Below, piece by piece: positions 1-6,934 of a DNA stretch of 64,000 nt. This DNA comes from Streptomyces sp. GSL17-111 (GTDB taxonomy: Bacteria > Actinomycetota > Actinomycetes > Streptomycetales > Streptomycetaceae). The notes below the pieces were generated by a model, which saw only the letters and a list, made by a program, of their open reading frames with translations, did no database searches and was not told where the DNA came from. A program made the translations under genes and the position numbers. The first letter of the stretch is position 1. Every line of letters starts with the position of its first letter. Where the stretch lies: assembly GCF_037911585.1 (NCBI RefSeq), contig NZ_JBAJNS010000001.1:500001-564000 (forward strand). Direction: 5' to 3'.

Positions 1-786
1 ACCCACGGCCACCACGAGTCCGTCCTGCGCTCGCACCGCTGGCGCACCGTCGAGAACTCGGCCGCTTACCTGCTCCCCCTGCTGCGCCCGGGCAGTTCCG
101 TGCTCGACGTCGGATGCGGCCCGGGCACCATCACCGCCGGCCTGGCCGCGCGGGTGGCGCCCGGGACCGTCACCGGGCTCGAACAGGCCGCGGACGTGCT
201 GACCGCCGCGCGGGCCGCGGCGCGGGAGCACGGTGTGTCGAACGTGGTGTTCACCACGGGTGACGTCCACGCGCTGGACTTCGCGGACGACAGCTTCGAC
301 GTCGTGCACGCCCACCAGGTGCTCCAGCACGTCGGCGACCCGGTGCGGGCGTTGCGCGAGATGCGCCGCGTCTGCCGTCCCGGCGGGGTCGTCGCCGTCC
401 GCGACGCCGACTACGACGCCATGACGTGGTACCCGGCCTCCCCCGCTCTGGACGCCTGGCAGGAGCTGTACGGCCGGGTCGCGCGGGCGGGCGGCGGCGA
501 GCCCGACGCGGGACGGCGGTTGTTGGCCTGGGCCCGCGCGGCCGGGTTCACGGAGATCACACCCTCCGCCGACGTGTGGTGCTTCGCCACCGCCGAGGAC
601 CGGGCGTGGTGGAGCGCGCTGTGGGCGGACCGCACCGTGGAGTCCCGGTACGCGCGGCTCGCGGTGGAGGGCGGGCACGCCACGGCGGAGCGGCTGGCGG
701 AGATCGCGGCGGCCTGGCGGGCGTGGGGCGCGCACCCCGACGCCTGGTTCAGCGTGCTGCACGGGCAGGTTCTCTGCCGGGTCTGA
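1..786 (+). CDS. Class I SAM-dependent methyltransferase, 5' end cut by window edge
   Basis: The frame is open from base 1 to the TGA at 784-786, giving 261 visible residues, so the true start lies outside the window. The SAM-binding glycine loop VLDVGCGPGT is at visible residues 34-43. It is followed by the acidic post-motif region (TGDVHALDF, then DVVHAHQVLQHV) usual for Methyltransf_11/25 enzymes. The first in-frame ATG or GTG (base 100) falls inside the SAM loop and cannot be the start. The C-terminal half, with several Trp residues, is probably the substrate region; the substrate cannot be told from sequence. A hairpin terminator follows. Confidence 0.85.
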   Translation, partial: THGHHESVLRSHRWRTVENSAAYLLPLLRPGSSVLDVGCGPGTITAGLAARVAPGTVTGLEQAADVLTAARAAAREHGVSNVVFTTGDVHALDFADDSFDVVHAHQVLQHVGDPVRALREMRRVCRPGGVVAVRDADYDAMTWYPASPALDAWQELYGRVARAGGGEPDAGRRLLAWARAAGFTEITPSADVWCFATAEDRAWWSALWADRTVESRYARLAVEGGHATAERLAEIAAAWRAWGAHPDAWFSVLHGQVLCRV

Positions 787-815
787 GCCCGGCCCCCGAC
801 TCCGGGAGAAGCCGA

Positions 816-842
816 GGGGGCCACCCGCACGGGGCGGCCCCC
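816..842. terminator. Intrinsic terminator-like hairpin between convergent genes
   Basis: GGGGGCC (816-822) pairs with GGCCCCC (836-842) over a short loop that can add a CCC/GGG pairing. It sits between the methyltransferase stop (786) and the stop of the convergent small gene (848), so it could serve both strands. There is no T-run, as is usual in Streptomyces. Confidence 0.55.
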
Positions 843-847
843 GAAGC

Positions 848-1072
848 TCACTTGGCCACGTCGAGCGCCGCGAGCGCCTGCGCCCAGCGGACGTACTTGA
901 GCTCGGCCAGGTCGCGCACGGTCTTGACGTTGAAGGCTTCCTGAAGCAGCTCCCCGTCCCGGTCCGAGACCCCCTTGAGCGCGGCCACGGGAGCGTCGAG
1001 AATCTCGTCGAGCTCCTTCTCGGCCCACGCCTTGTCCAGCACCTTGCCCAGGTCGATCGACGCCACGGACAT
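848..1072 (-). CDS. Small conserved actinobacterial protein, helix-hairpin-helix-like
   Basis: A 74-residue acidic, helix-rich protein starting MSVASIDLGK. The middle (APVAALKGVSDRDGELLQ, then FNVKTVRDLAELKYVRWAQAL) looks like the short helical repeats that end in a 'leads to region x' type helix-hairpin-helix, so a compact helical fold is likely. I do not recognise a characterised homologue. The ATG at 1072 is preceded very closely by GGAGG. A GTG at 1081 would add three residues but has no ribosome site. The gene is divergent from the CBS gene, with a palindrome at 1114-1127 between them. Confidence 0.6.
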   Translation of the reverse strand: MSVASIDLGKVLDKAWAEKELDEILDAPVAALKGVSDRDGELLQEAFNVKTVRDLAELKYVRWAQALAALDVAK

Positions 1073-1113
1073 CGCCTCCACACGTGACTCGGGCCCGCAC
1101 CGAACGCGGGCCT

Positions 1114-1127
1114 CTACAACGGTGTAG
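1114..1127. promoter_or_regulatory. Candidate operator palindrome CTACA-ACGG-TGTAG
   Basis: Perfect 5-bp arms (CTACA/TGTAG) around ACGG lie in the divergent region between the small gene at 848 and the CBS gene at 1336. On the minus strand a TATGCT-like -10 lies just upstream of it. The regulator is unknown. A related palindrome, CTACC-AC-GGTAG, lies at 9417-9428 before the SpoIIE-type gene. Confidence 0.35.
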
Positions 1128-1335
1128 AAGCATAGGCACGCGTCCTCCCGCCGGAACCAAGATCACGCGAACCGGCCGCGCAATGTCCGAAACCCACCCG
1201 TCCCGGCCCGGAACCCGCTCACGCGGCGGGCGTCCCGGGCCCGCCGCCCTGCGGTTGCCGGGGCCCCGGCCGGGGCGCAGGATGGCTGCTGTCGTACGGC
1301 CCCCGTGCGGCACCGGCTCGACGTGGAGGTACCTC

Positions 1336-1752
1336 ATGACCACGGCGAAAGACATCATGCATCCGGGTGCGCAGTGGATTCCCGCGCACGAGACCCTCGA
1401 CCGCGCCGCCCAGCTCATGCGGGAGCTCGATGTGGGCGCCCTGCCCGTGAGCGACGCCGACGAGCGGCTCTGCGGCATCATCACCGACCGCGACATCGTG
1501 GTCGAATGCGTGGCACGCGGCCACGACCCGTCCCGCGTGACGTGCGAGGCGCTGTGCCACGGCACGCCCCGCTGGATCGACTCCTCGGCGGACGTGACCG
1601 AGGTCCTGGACGAGATGGAGGGCCACCAGATCCGGCGGCTCCCCGTCATCGAGAACAAGCGGCTGGTGGGCATGATCAGCGAGGCCGACCTGGCCCAGCA
1701 CCTCAGCGAGGACCAGATCGCCCACTTCACCGAACGCGTCTACGCCCGCTGA
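1336..1752 (+). CDS. CBS-domain pair protein
   Basis: 138 residues with two tandem CBS motifs. The first is about residues 5-60 (AKDIMHPGAQWIPAHETL, then LCGIITDRDIV). The second is about 75-130 (TPRWIDSSADVTEVLDEM, then IRRLPVIENKRLVGMISEADLAQ). CBS pairs (Bateman modules) bind adenosyl ligands and sense energy state or redox in other proteins; here the module stands alone, so the partner is unknown. The ATG at 1336 has GGAGGT five bases upstream. The frame stays open upstream, but that part is not conserved-looking. Stand-alone CBS proteins of this size are common in streptomycetes, often near stress genes. A strong terminator follows. Confidence 0.85.
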   Translation: MTTAKDIMHPGAQWIPAHETLDRAAQLMRELDVGALPVSDADERLCGIITDRDIVVECVARGHDPSRVTCEALCHGTPRWIDSSADVTEVLDEMEGHQIRRLPVIENKRLVGMISEADLAQHLSEDQIAHFTERVYAR

Positions 1753-1802
1753 CCTCACCTCCGGCCCCGGCCGCGCCGGTTCGGTGGCGTCCGGCCGCAC
1801 AC

Positions 1803-1838
1803 GCCCGCCCACCGCAGCGGACGTAGCGGTGGGCGGGC
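1803..1838. terminator. Bidirectional terminator, perfect 13-bp stem
   Basis: GCCCGCCCACCGC (1803-1815) is perfectly complementary to GCGGTGGGCGGGC (1826-1838), with a 10-base loop. It lies between the convergent stops of the CBS gene (1752) and the S9 peptidase (1853). Confidence 0.8.
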
Positions 1839-1852
1839 CCGGTCCGCTCGGT

Positions 1853-3868
1853 TCAGCGGCCGTGGAACGTGCTCCGGTACAGCTCCAGTTCCGCCTCCAC
1901 CGCCCGCACGATGGTCTCGGCCCGGCGGAAGCCGTGGCCCTCGCCCGCGAACGTCAGGTAGGTGTGCGGGACCGGCTCACCGTCCGCCTCGGCCAGCGCG
2001 GCGAGAAAGCGTTCGCACTGCTCGGGCGGGCAGATGACGTCGTCGAGCCCCTGGAGCAGCAGGAACGGGACCGTCAGCCGGGCGGCGTTGCGGGCGGGCG
2101 AACGCCCGCGGTACCGCTCGGCGTCCCGGCCGGGGTGGCCGATGAGCCCTTCGAGGTACCGCGACTCGAAGTCGTGCGTGGCGTCCCCCGACCAGCTCTC
2201 CGGTTCGAGGATCGGGTAGCTGATGGTGCCGCAGGCGTAGACGTCGGCGGTGGCCGCGGAGGTGAGGGAGACCGCCGTCGTCCAACCGCCGGCGCTGCCG
2301 CCCCGGATCGCGAGCCGCTCCCGGTCGGCACTGCCCTCCTCGGCCAGCGCCCGGGCCACCGCCGCGCAGTCCTCGACGTCCACCACGCCCCACCGGCCGC
2401 GCAGCCGCTCCCGGTACGCGCGCCCGTAGCCGGTGGAGCCGCCGTAGTTGACCTCCGCGACGCCGATGCCGCGTGAGGTGAAGTAGGCGATCTCCAGGTC
2501 CAGGACGAGGGGGGCGCGGCCGGTCGGCCCGCCGTGCGCCCAGATCACGTACGGCGGCGCGGAGTCCTGCGGGCCCCGGACCCGGGGGTTGCGGGGCGGG
2601 TAGATCTGCGCGTGGACCTCACGTCCCTGGGCGGTGACGGTGCGCGGGACGGGGACCGGGTAGTACGCCGGATCCACGGGATCGGTGTGGTGTGCGGCGA
2701 TGACCGTGCTGTGCCCGGTGGCCGTGTCGAGTTCGACGATCTCGTGGGCGGTGTGCGGGCCGGCGGCGATGCCCACGACCCGGGTGCCGTCCACGGCGAG
2801 GGCGGCGGACCACTCGGTCCACGGCCCGGTGGCGTCCACGACCGAGCCGGTGCGCGGGTCGAGCAGGCCGAGCCGCTTCGCGCCCCGGCCGTGCAGCACG
2901 GCCACCGTCCCGTCCTCCAGGGGCGCGAACCAACGCTGCCCGACGCGCCACAGCGCGTCGCCGAACTCCTCCTCGCGCGGGCAGAGGTTGACGGCCGGGC
3001 CGCCGCCGGGGTCGACGCGGTGCAGGTTCCACCAGCCGGAGGCGTCCGTCACCGCGAGCAGCGAGCCGTCGGCGGCCCACTCCACCTGCGCGACGGACTC
3101 CTCGGGCCCGCCCAGGACCGTGCGGGCCGCCCCCGGCACACCGTCCCCCGTCAGTTCGGCCAGCCGCAGCTCGGTGCCGTCCCAGGGCATCCGCGGGTGG
3201 TTCCAGGTGAGCCACGCCACGTGCCGCCCGTCGGGCGAGACGCGCGGACCGGTGACGAAGTCACCGCCGCCGGCGGCCGTCCCGTCGCCGCTCAGCTCCC
3301 TGACCCGGCTCCGGTCCTCGGCGGCGGAGCCGTCGAGCGGCACGGCGGCCAGCACGCGGCGCACGTCGGTGGGCCGCTCCCCGGTGAACTCCTCCAGGAC
3401 GCACCAGACCTCGCCCCGCTCCGGGCGCACCACCGGGTCGGCCCAGCGCAGGCCGCCACCCACCCCGGAGACCGGCGTGAGCGGGCGTGGCGCCGCACCG
3501 GGTACGTCGGGCTCCACGGCGTACATCCGCTGGTCGCCCTGGTGGGTGAAGACCAGCAGCGGACCGCCGTGGTCCCGGGGCGCTCCGGCCCAGGGCAGAC
3601 CGCCGTACTCCATCACCCGGTTCCGCACGTTCCACGGCTCCGGAAGCACGGACTCCGGCTCCTCGGGGGCGGCCTCGGACGCCGCCCCGCCCGGGGCGCG
3701 CAGCCGCATCAGCGCGCGGCGCCCGCCCTCCTCGGGCCGGGGTGCCGTCCACCACAACTCGCCGCCGACGGCGCCCAGGTACTCGGGCCGGCCGTCGTGC
3801 GCGGCCACCAGCGCGGCGTCGATCGGCGTGGGCCACGTGCCGTGGGGGAGGGTCTGCGAAGCCGTCAC
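1853..3868 (-). CDS. S9 family (prolyl oligopeptidase-type) peptidase
   Basis: 671 residues. The N-terminal two thirds carry WD/beta-propeller-like repeats (LLVFTHQGDQRMYAV, GRHVAWLTWNHPRMPWDGTEL). The C-terminal alpha/beta-hydrolase domain has the nucleophile elbow GGSAGGW (Ser525), an acid in GLDD (Asp609/610) and His645 in GEGHGF, a complete S9 triad. Such enzymes act as cytoplasmic dipeptidyl- or acylaminoacyl-peptidases; no signal peptide is visible. The start is GTG at 3868 with AGGAG eight bases upstream. It follows the M20 peptidase by 61 bases on the same strand and is the last gene of a probable peptide-catabolism operon, ending at the terminator at 1803-1838. Confidence 0.9.
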   Translation of the reverse strand: MTASQTLPHGTWPTPIDAALVAAHDGRPEYLGAVGGELWWTAPRPEEGGRRALMRLRAPGGAASEAAPEEPESVLPEPWNVRNRVMEYGGLPWAGAPRDHGGPLLVFTHQGDQRMYAVEPDVPGAAPRPLTPVSGVGGGLRWADPVVRPERGEVWCVLEEFTGERPTDVRRVLAAVPLDGSAAEDRSRVRELSGDGTAAGGGDFVTGPRVSPDGRHVAWLTWNHPRMPWDGTELRLAELTGDGVPGAARTVLGGPEESVAQVEWAADGSLLAVTDASGWWNLHRVDPGGGPAVNLCPREEEFGDALWRVGQRWFAPLEDGTVAVLHGRGAKRLGLLDPRTGSVVDATGPWTEWSAALAVDGTRVVGIAAGPHTAHEIVELDTATGHSTVIAAHHTDPVDPAYYPVPVPRTVTAQGREVHAQIYPPRNPRVRGPQDSAPPYVIWAHGGPTGRAPLVLDLEIAYFTSRGIGVAEVNYGGSTGYGRAYRERLRGRWGVVDVEDCAAVARALAEEGSADRERLAIRGGSAGGWTTAVSLTSAATADVYACGTISYPILEPESWSGDATHDFESRYLEGLIGHPGRDAERYRGRSPARNAARLTVPFLLLQGLDDVICPPEQCERFLAALAEADGEPVPHTYLTFAGEGHGFRRAETIVRAVEAELELYRSTFHGR

Positions 3869-3929
3869 CGGTGCGTCTCCTGACGGTTGCTGCGGTCTCG
3901 GGCGGGCGGGTGCGAGGCGGCCGGGGGAG

Positions 3930-5282
3930 CTAGAGGGACAGCAGGGCGCGGTCCAGGGCCCGCACCCCGAAGTGCAGGGCGTCGACGGGGACCCGCTCGT
4001 CCACCCCGTGGAAGAGCGCCCCGTAGTCGAAGCCGGGCGGCAGCCGCAGCGGCGAGAAACCGTAGCCGTCGATCCCGAGGCGGGAGAACTGCTTGGCGTC
4101 CGTGCCGCCGGTCAGGCACCACGGGACGGCGTGCGCGCCGGGGTCGAAGTGTTCCAGCGCCTCGCACAGGGCCGCGAACGTGGCGTTGTCGACGGGCGCC
4201 TGCAACGGGATCTCGCGGTGCTGGAACTCCCAGTCGACGCCGTCACCGGTCAGCGCGTCGAGGGTGCGGACGAAGTCCTCCTCGGCGCCCGGCAGCATCC
4301 GCCCGTCGACGTGCGCGCCCGCGCGGCCGGGGATGACGTTCACCTTGTATCCGGCGTCGAGCATCGTGGGGTTGCTGCTGTTGCGCAGGACCGGCCGGAT
4401 CAGGTCGGCGGCGGACCCGAGCGTGCCCAGCAGCTCCTCGGCGGCGCCGGCGGCGTCCGGGCCGTCCAGTCCGGTGGCGTCGACCTCGTGCAGCTCCGCC
4501 AGGCGCCGCAGGGCCGCCCGCACGGTCGGCGTCAGGTGGACCGGCCAGGTGTGCTCGCCGATCCGCGTCACGGCGGCGGCCAGCCGCGTCACGGCGTTGT
4601 CGGGGTGGATCTTCGAACCGTGACCGGCACGGCCCTGGGCGGTCAGCCGCAGCCACGCCGTACCGCGCTCCCCCGCGCCGACCGGGTAGAGCCGCAGCCC
4701 GGTGTCGGTGTGGAAGGTGAACGCGCCCGACTCGCTGAGCCCCTCGGTGCAGCCGTCGAACAGCTCGGCGTGCTGCTCGACGAGGTATCCGGCGCCGTAC
4801 TCGGCGGTGTCCTCCTCGTCCGCCGTGAAGGCCAGCACGACGTCCCGGCGCGGACGGACGCCCGCACGGGCCCACGCCCGGACCACGGTCAGGGCCATGG
4901 CGTCCATGTTCTTCATGTCGATGGCCCCGCGACCCCACACGCAGCCGTCGCGCAGCTCACCGGAGAACGGGTGCACCGACCACTCGGCGGCGTCTGCGGG
5001 GACGACGTCGAGATGGCCGTGGACGAGCACGGCGTCGGCCGTGGGGTCGGTACCGGGGATCCGGGCGACGACGTTGGTGCGGCCGGGGGCCTTCTCCAGC
5101 AGTCGGGGCTCGACGCCCGCGTCGGCCAGCCGCTCCGCGACGTACTCGGCCGCCGGCCGTTCGCAGCCCTCGCCGCCGCCCCGGTTGGTGGTGTCCATGC
5201 GGATCAGGTCGGCGGTGGCGGCCACCACCTCATCCAGCGCCCGCTCGTCGATGTGCGCCCCGGACGCCGCTCGCTCAGCCAT
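3930..5282 (-). CDS. M20 family metallopeptidase (ArgE/DapE/carboxypeptidase type)
   Basis: 450 residues. Metal ligands are visible: HGHLDVVP (His, with Asp two residues on), the bridging aspartate region GAIDMKNMDAM, and TADEEDTAE supplying the catalytic Glu and a ligand. The dimerisation insertion lies roughly at residues 200-310. M20 enzymes are cytosolic zinc dipeptidases or amidohydrolases. The ATG at 5282 overlaps the D-aminopeptidase stop as ATGGCTGA (8 bases), which implies translational coupling; GGAGGAG lies upstream. With the neighbouring M55 and S9 enzymes it suggests stepwise hydrolysis of short, possibly D-residue-containing peptides. The exact substrate is inference. Confidence 0.88.
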   Translation of the reverse strand: MAERAASGAHIDERALDEVVAATADLIRMDTTNRGGGEGCERPAAEYVAERLADAGVEPRLLEKAPGRTNVVARIPGTDPTADAVLVHGHLDVVPADAAEWSVHPFSGELRDGCVWGRGAIDMKNMDAMALTVVRAWARAGVRPRRDVVLAFTADEEDTAEYGAGYLVEQHAELFDGCTEGLSESGAFTFHTDTGLRLYPVGAGERGTAWLRLTAQGRAGHGSKIHPDNAVTRLAAAVTRIGEHTWPVHLTPTVRAALRRLAELHEVDATGLDGPDAAGAAEELLGTLGSAADLIRPVLRNSSNPTMLDAGYKVNVIPGRAGAHVDGRMLPGAEEDFVRTLDALTGDGVDWEFQHREIPLQAPVDNATFAALCEALEHFDPGAHAVPWCLTGGTDAKQFSRLGIDGYGFSPLRLPPGFDYGALFHGVDERVPVDALHFGVRALDRALLSL

Positions 5283-6105
5283 ACTGCTCCTCCACCGCCG
5301 CCGACACGACCGTCGTCACGGCCTTGAAGCAGCGGATGCCCTCGTACATGGTCGGGGAGGCGTAGCCGACCCGGCGCTCCCCCGTCTGCCGGACGCCGGG
5401 CACCACGGTGGCCGCACCGGCCAGGTGCTCGGCGTCGAACTCCAGCGTCACCTCGTGCTCGGTGACGACCGGCTCGTGCCGCACCGCGAGCGGCGCCGCC
5501 GCACGGGCCGCCGCACGGATGGCGGCGGCGCTGCGGGCGGGCGGCAGGCACACCGCCGCGTAGCGCGACACGTACTCCTTGACGGCGGCCGTGCGCGCCC
5601 CCGGCGCGTACCCACCGGCGTCCTCGCAGGCCTTGTCGTCACCGGTCACCAGGACGACGGGCACGCCGTACTCGGCGCACACCAGCGCGTTGAGGAGGCC
5701 CTCGCTGGCCCGCCTGCCGTCCACCCACACCCCGGTGAGCGAGTTCGCCAGGTAGGTGTGGGCCAGCACGCCCTCGGCCCCGGCCGCCGCGTGGTAGCCG
5801 ACGAACGCGACGCCGTCCACGTCACCGTGCTGCACGCCCTCGACCATGGACAGCGCCTTGTGCCGCCCGGTGAGCAGCCGGGCCCGCTCGTCGAGCTGTT
5901 CCAGCAGCAGGTTCCGCATGGACCAGTGCGCCTCGTTGACCAGGACCTCGTCGGCACCGCCGGCGAAGAACCCGGCGATCGCCGCGTTGACGTCACCGGT
6001 GAACATCGGCCGGTGCCGCTCCCACTGGGCGTGCCCCGGCAGGACGTCGTCCGGCCAGGTGACGCCGGTGGCCCCCTCCATGTCGGCGCTGACAAGGATC
6101 TTCAT
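5275..6105 (-). CDS. M55 family D-aminopeptidase (DppA-like)
   Basis: 276 residues starting MKILVSADMEG. The family's zinc ligands are seen: Asp8 and Glu10 in SADMEG, the His in VNEAHW, the His in GYHAAAG, and the Glu in RASEGLL. SMVEGV and VTGDDKACEDA also match the DppA pattern. DppA proteins are decameric zinc peptidases that cleave N-terminal D-residues from peptides, which points to cell-wall peptide recycling. The ATG at 6105 is chosen because MKILVS is the normal family N-terminus; the frame is open far upstream but runs antisense to other genes. The first gene of the M55-M20-S9 set. Identity to DppA was judged from motifs only. Confidence 0.87.
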   Translation of the reverse strand: MKILVSADMEGATGVTWPDDVLPGHAQWERHRPMFTGDVNAAIAGFFAGGADEVLVNEAHWSMRNLLLEQLDERARLLTGRHKALSMVEGVQHGDVDGVAFVGYHAAAGAEGVLAHTYLANSLTGVWVDGRRASEGLLNALVCAEYGVPVVLVTGDDKACEDAGGYAPGARTAAVKEYVSRYAAVCLPPARSAAAIRAAARAAAPLAVRHEPVVTEHEVTLEFDAEHLAGAATVVPGVRQTGERRVGYASPTMYEGIRCFKAVTTVVSAAVEEQYG

Positions 6106-6179
6106 GGCGGGACACGTTACGCGCCCCGCCCGGCTCGTGGAAGCGCGCCCGGCCGGGGCGGGCGCACCGGGCCCGCGTG

Positions 6180-6914
6180 TCAGCCGTTCCGCCCCACCAC
6201 GAGCCACTGCGCGGGCAGCCGCACCGCGACGCCGTCCGGGCCGGGTTCGGTCGTCACGAGCGGTTCCCGACCGGAGGCCAGCACCGCGAGCCCGGCACCG
6301 GCGAAGGCGGCGGGGACCTCCTCGTCGGCCATCTCCGTGGGCGCTATGCCGTGCTCGAAGACGGCGGCGAGCGTGGGGGGCGGCCCGCCGGGGCGGCCCA
6401 TCAGCCCGCGCAGGGCCTCCTTGGCGGCCGCGGCGGGCTCGCAGACGAACGCCCGGCCGCGCGCGCCCAGGAGGACGGCCACGGCCTCGGTGAAGCGGGC
6501 CCGCTCCGGCGGCGGGCACTGGTGCAGGACGCCGCGCACGTAGACGTGGCTGTCCCCCAGCTCGGCGTGGAGCCGGGCGGCGACGTCGGGGTCGGTGACG
6601 TCGGCGGCGCGGAAGTCCACCCCGGCGGCGCCGGGCTGCCGCCGGGCGAGCTCCACGGCGGCCGGGGATATGTCGAGGCCCAGGACCGGCGTGTGGTGCC
6701 CGGCCAGGACCACCGTCTGCCGCCCGGAACCGCAGCCGAGGTCCAGCAGGGGAAGGTCGCCGGTGAAGTGCGGTGCGAACAGCGGGCGGTGCCGCTCGAC
6801 GGTCACCTCGGGGGCCGCGTCCCAGAAGACGCGCCCCGGTTCCGCCGGAGCCTGCTGCCAGTATCCCTCCCACCGCGTGCCGGAACCACCGTGGATGTCC
6901 TCGACTGTCGTCAT
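6180..6914 (-). CDS. Class I methyltransferase, thiopurine/TPMT-like family
   Basis: 244 residues. The SAM loop is LLDLGCGSGRQ (about residue 56), followed by VLGLDISPAAVELAR and an ADVTD acidic patch. The opening TRWEGYWQQAP, RVFWDAAPEVTVERH resembles small-molecule methyltransferases of the TPMT/TehB type, which precede motif I with a Trp-rich segment. An upstream GTG at 6965 would overlap the neighbouring SpoIIE-type gene. The ATG at 6914, with AGGGGGCGAG just before it, is preferred. The SpoIIE gene stops 21 bases upstream, so co-transcription is possible. The substrate is unknown. Confidence 0.8.
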   Translation of the reverse strand: MTTVEDIHGGSGTRWEGYWQQAPAEPGRVFWDAAPEVTVERHRPLFAPHFTGDLPLLDLGCGSGRQTVVLAGHHTPVLGLDISPAAVELARRQPGAAGVDFRAADVTDPDVAARLHAELGDSHVYVRGVLHQCPPPERARFTEAVAVLLGARGRAFVCEPAAAAKEALRGLMGRPGGPPPTLAAVFEHGIAPTEMADEEVPAAFAGAGLAVLASGREPLVTTEPGPDGVAVRLPAQWLVVGRNG

Positions 6915-6934
6915 CTCGCCCCCTGGGCCGGTTG

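Noticed and set aside
2534-5327. Long plus-strand open frames opposite the S9 and M20 peptidase genes
   Set aside because: They encode Arg/Pro/Gly-rich sequence without domains and are antisense shadows expected in very high-GC DNA; the opposite-strand proteins have full catalytic motifs.
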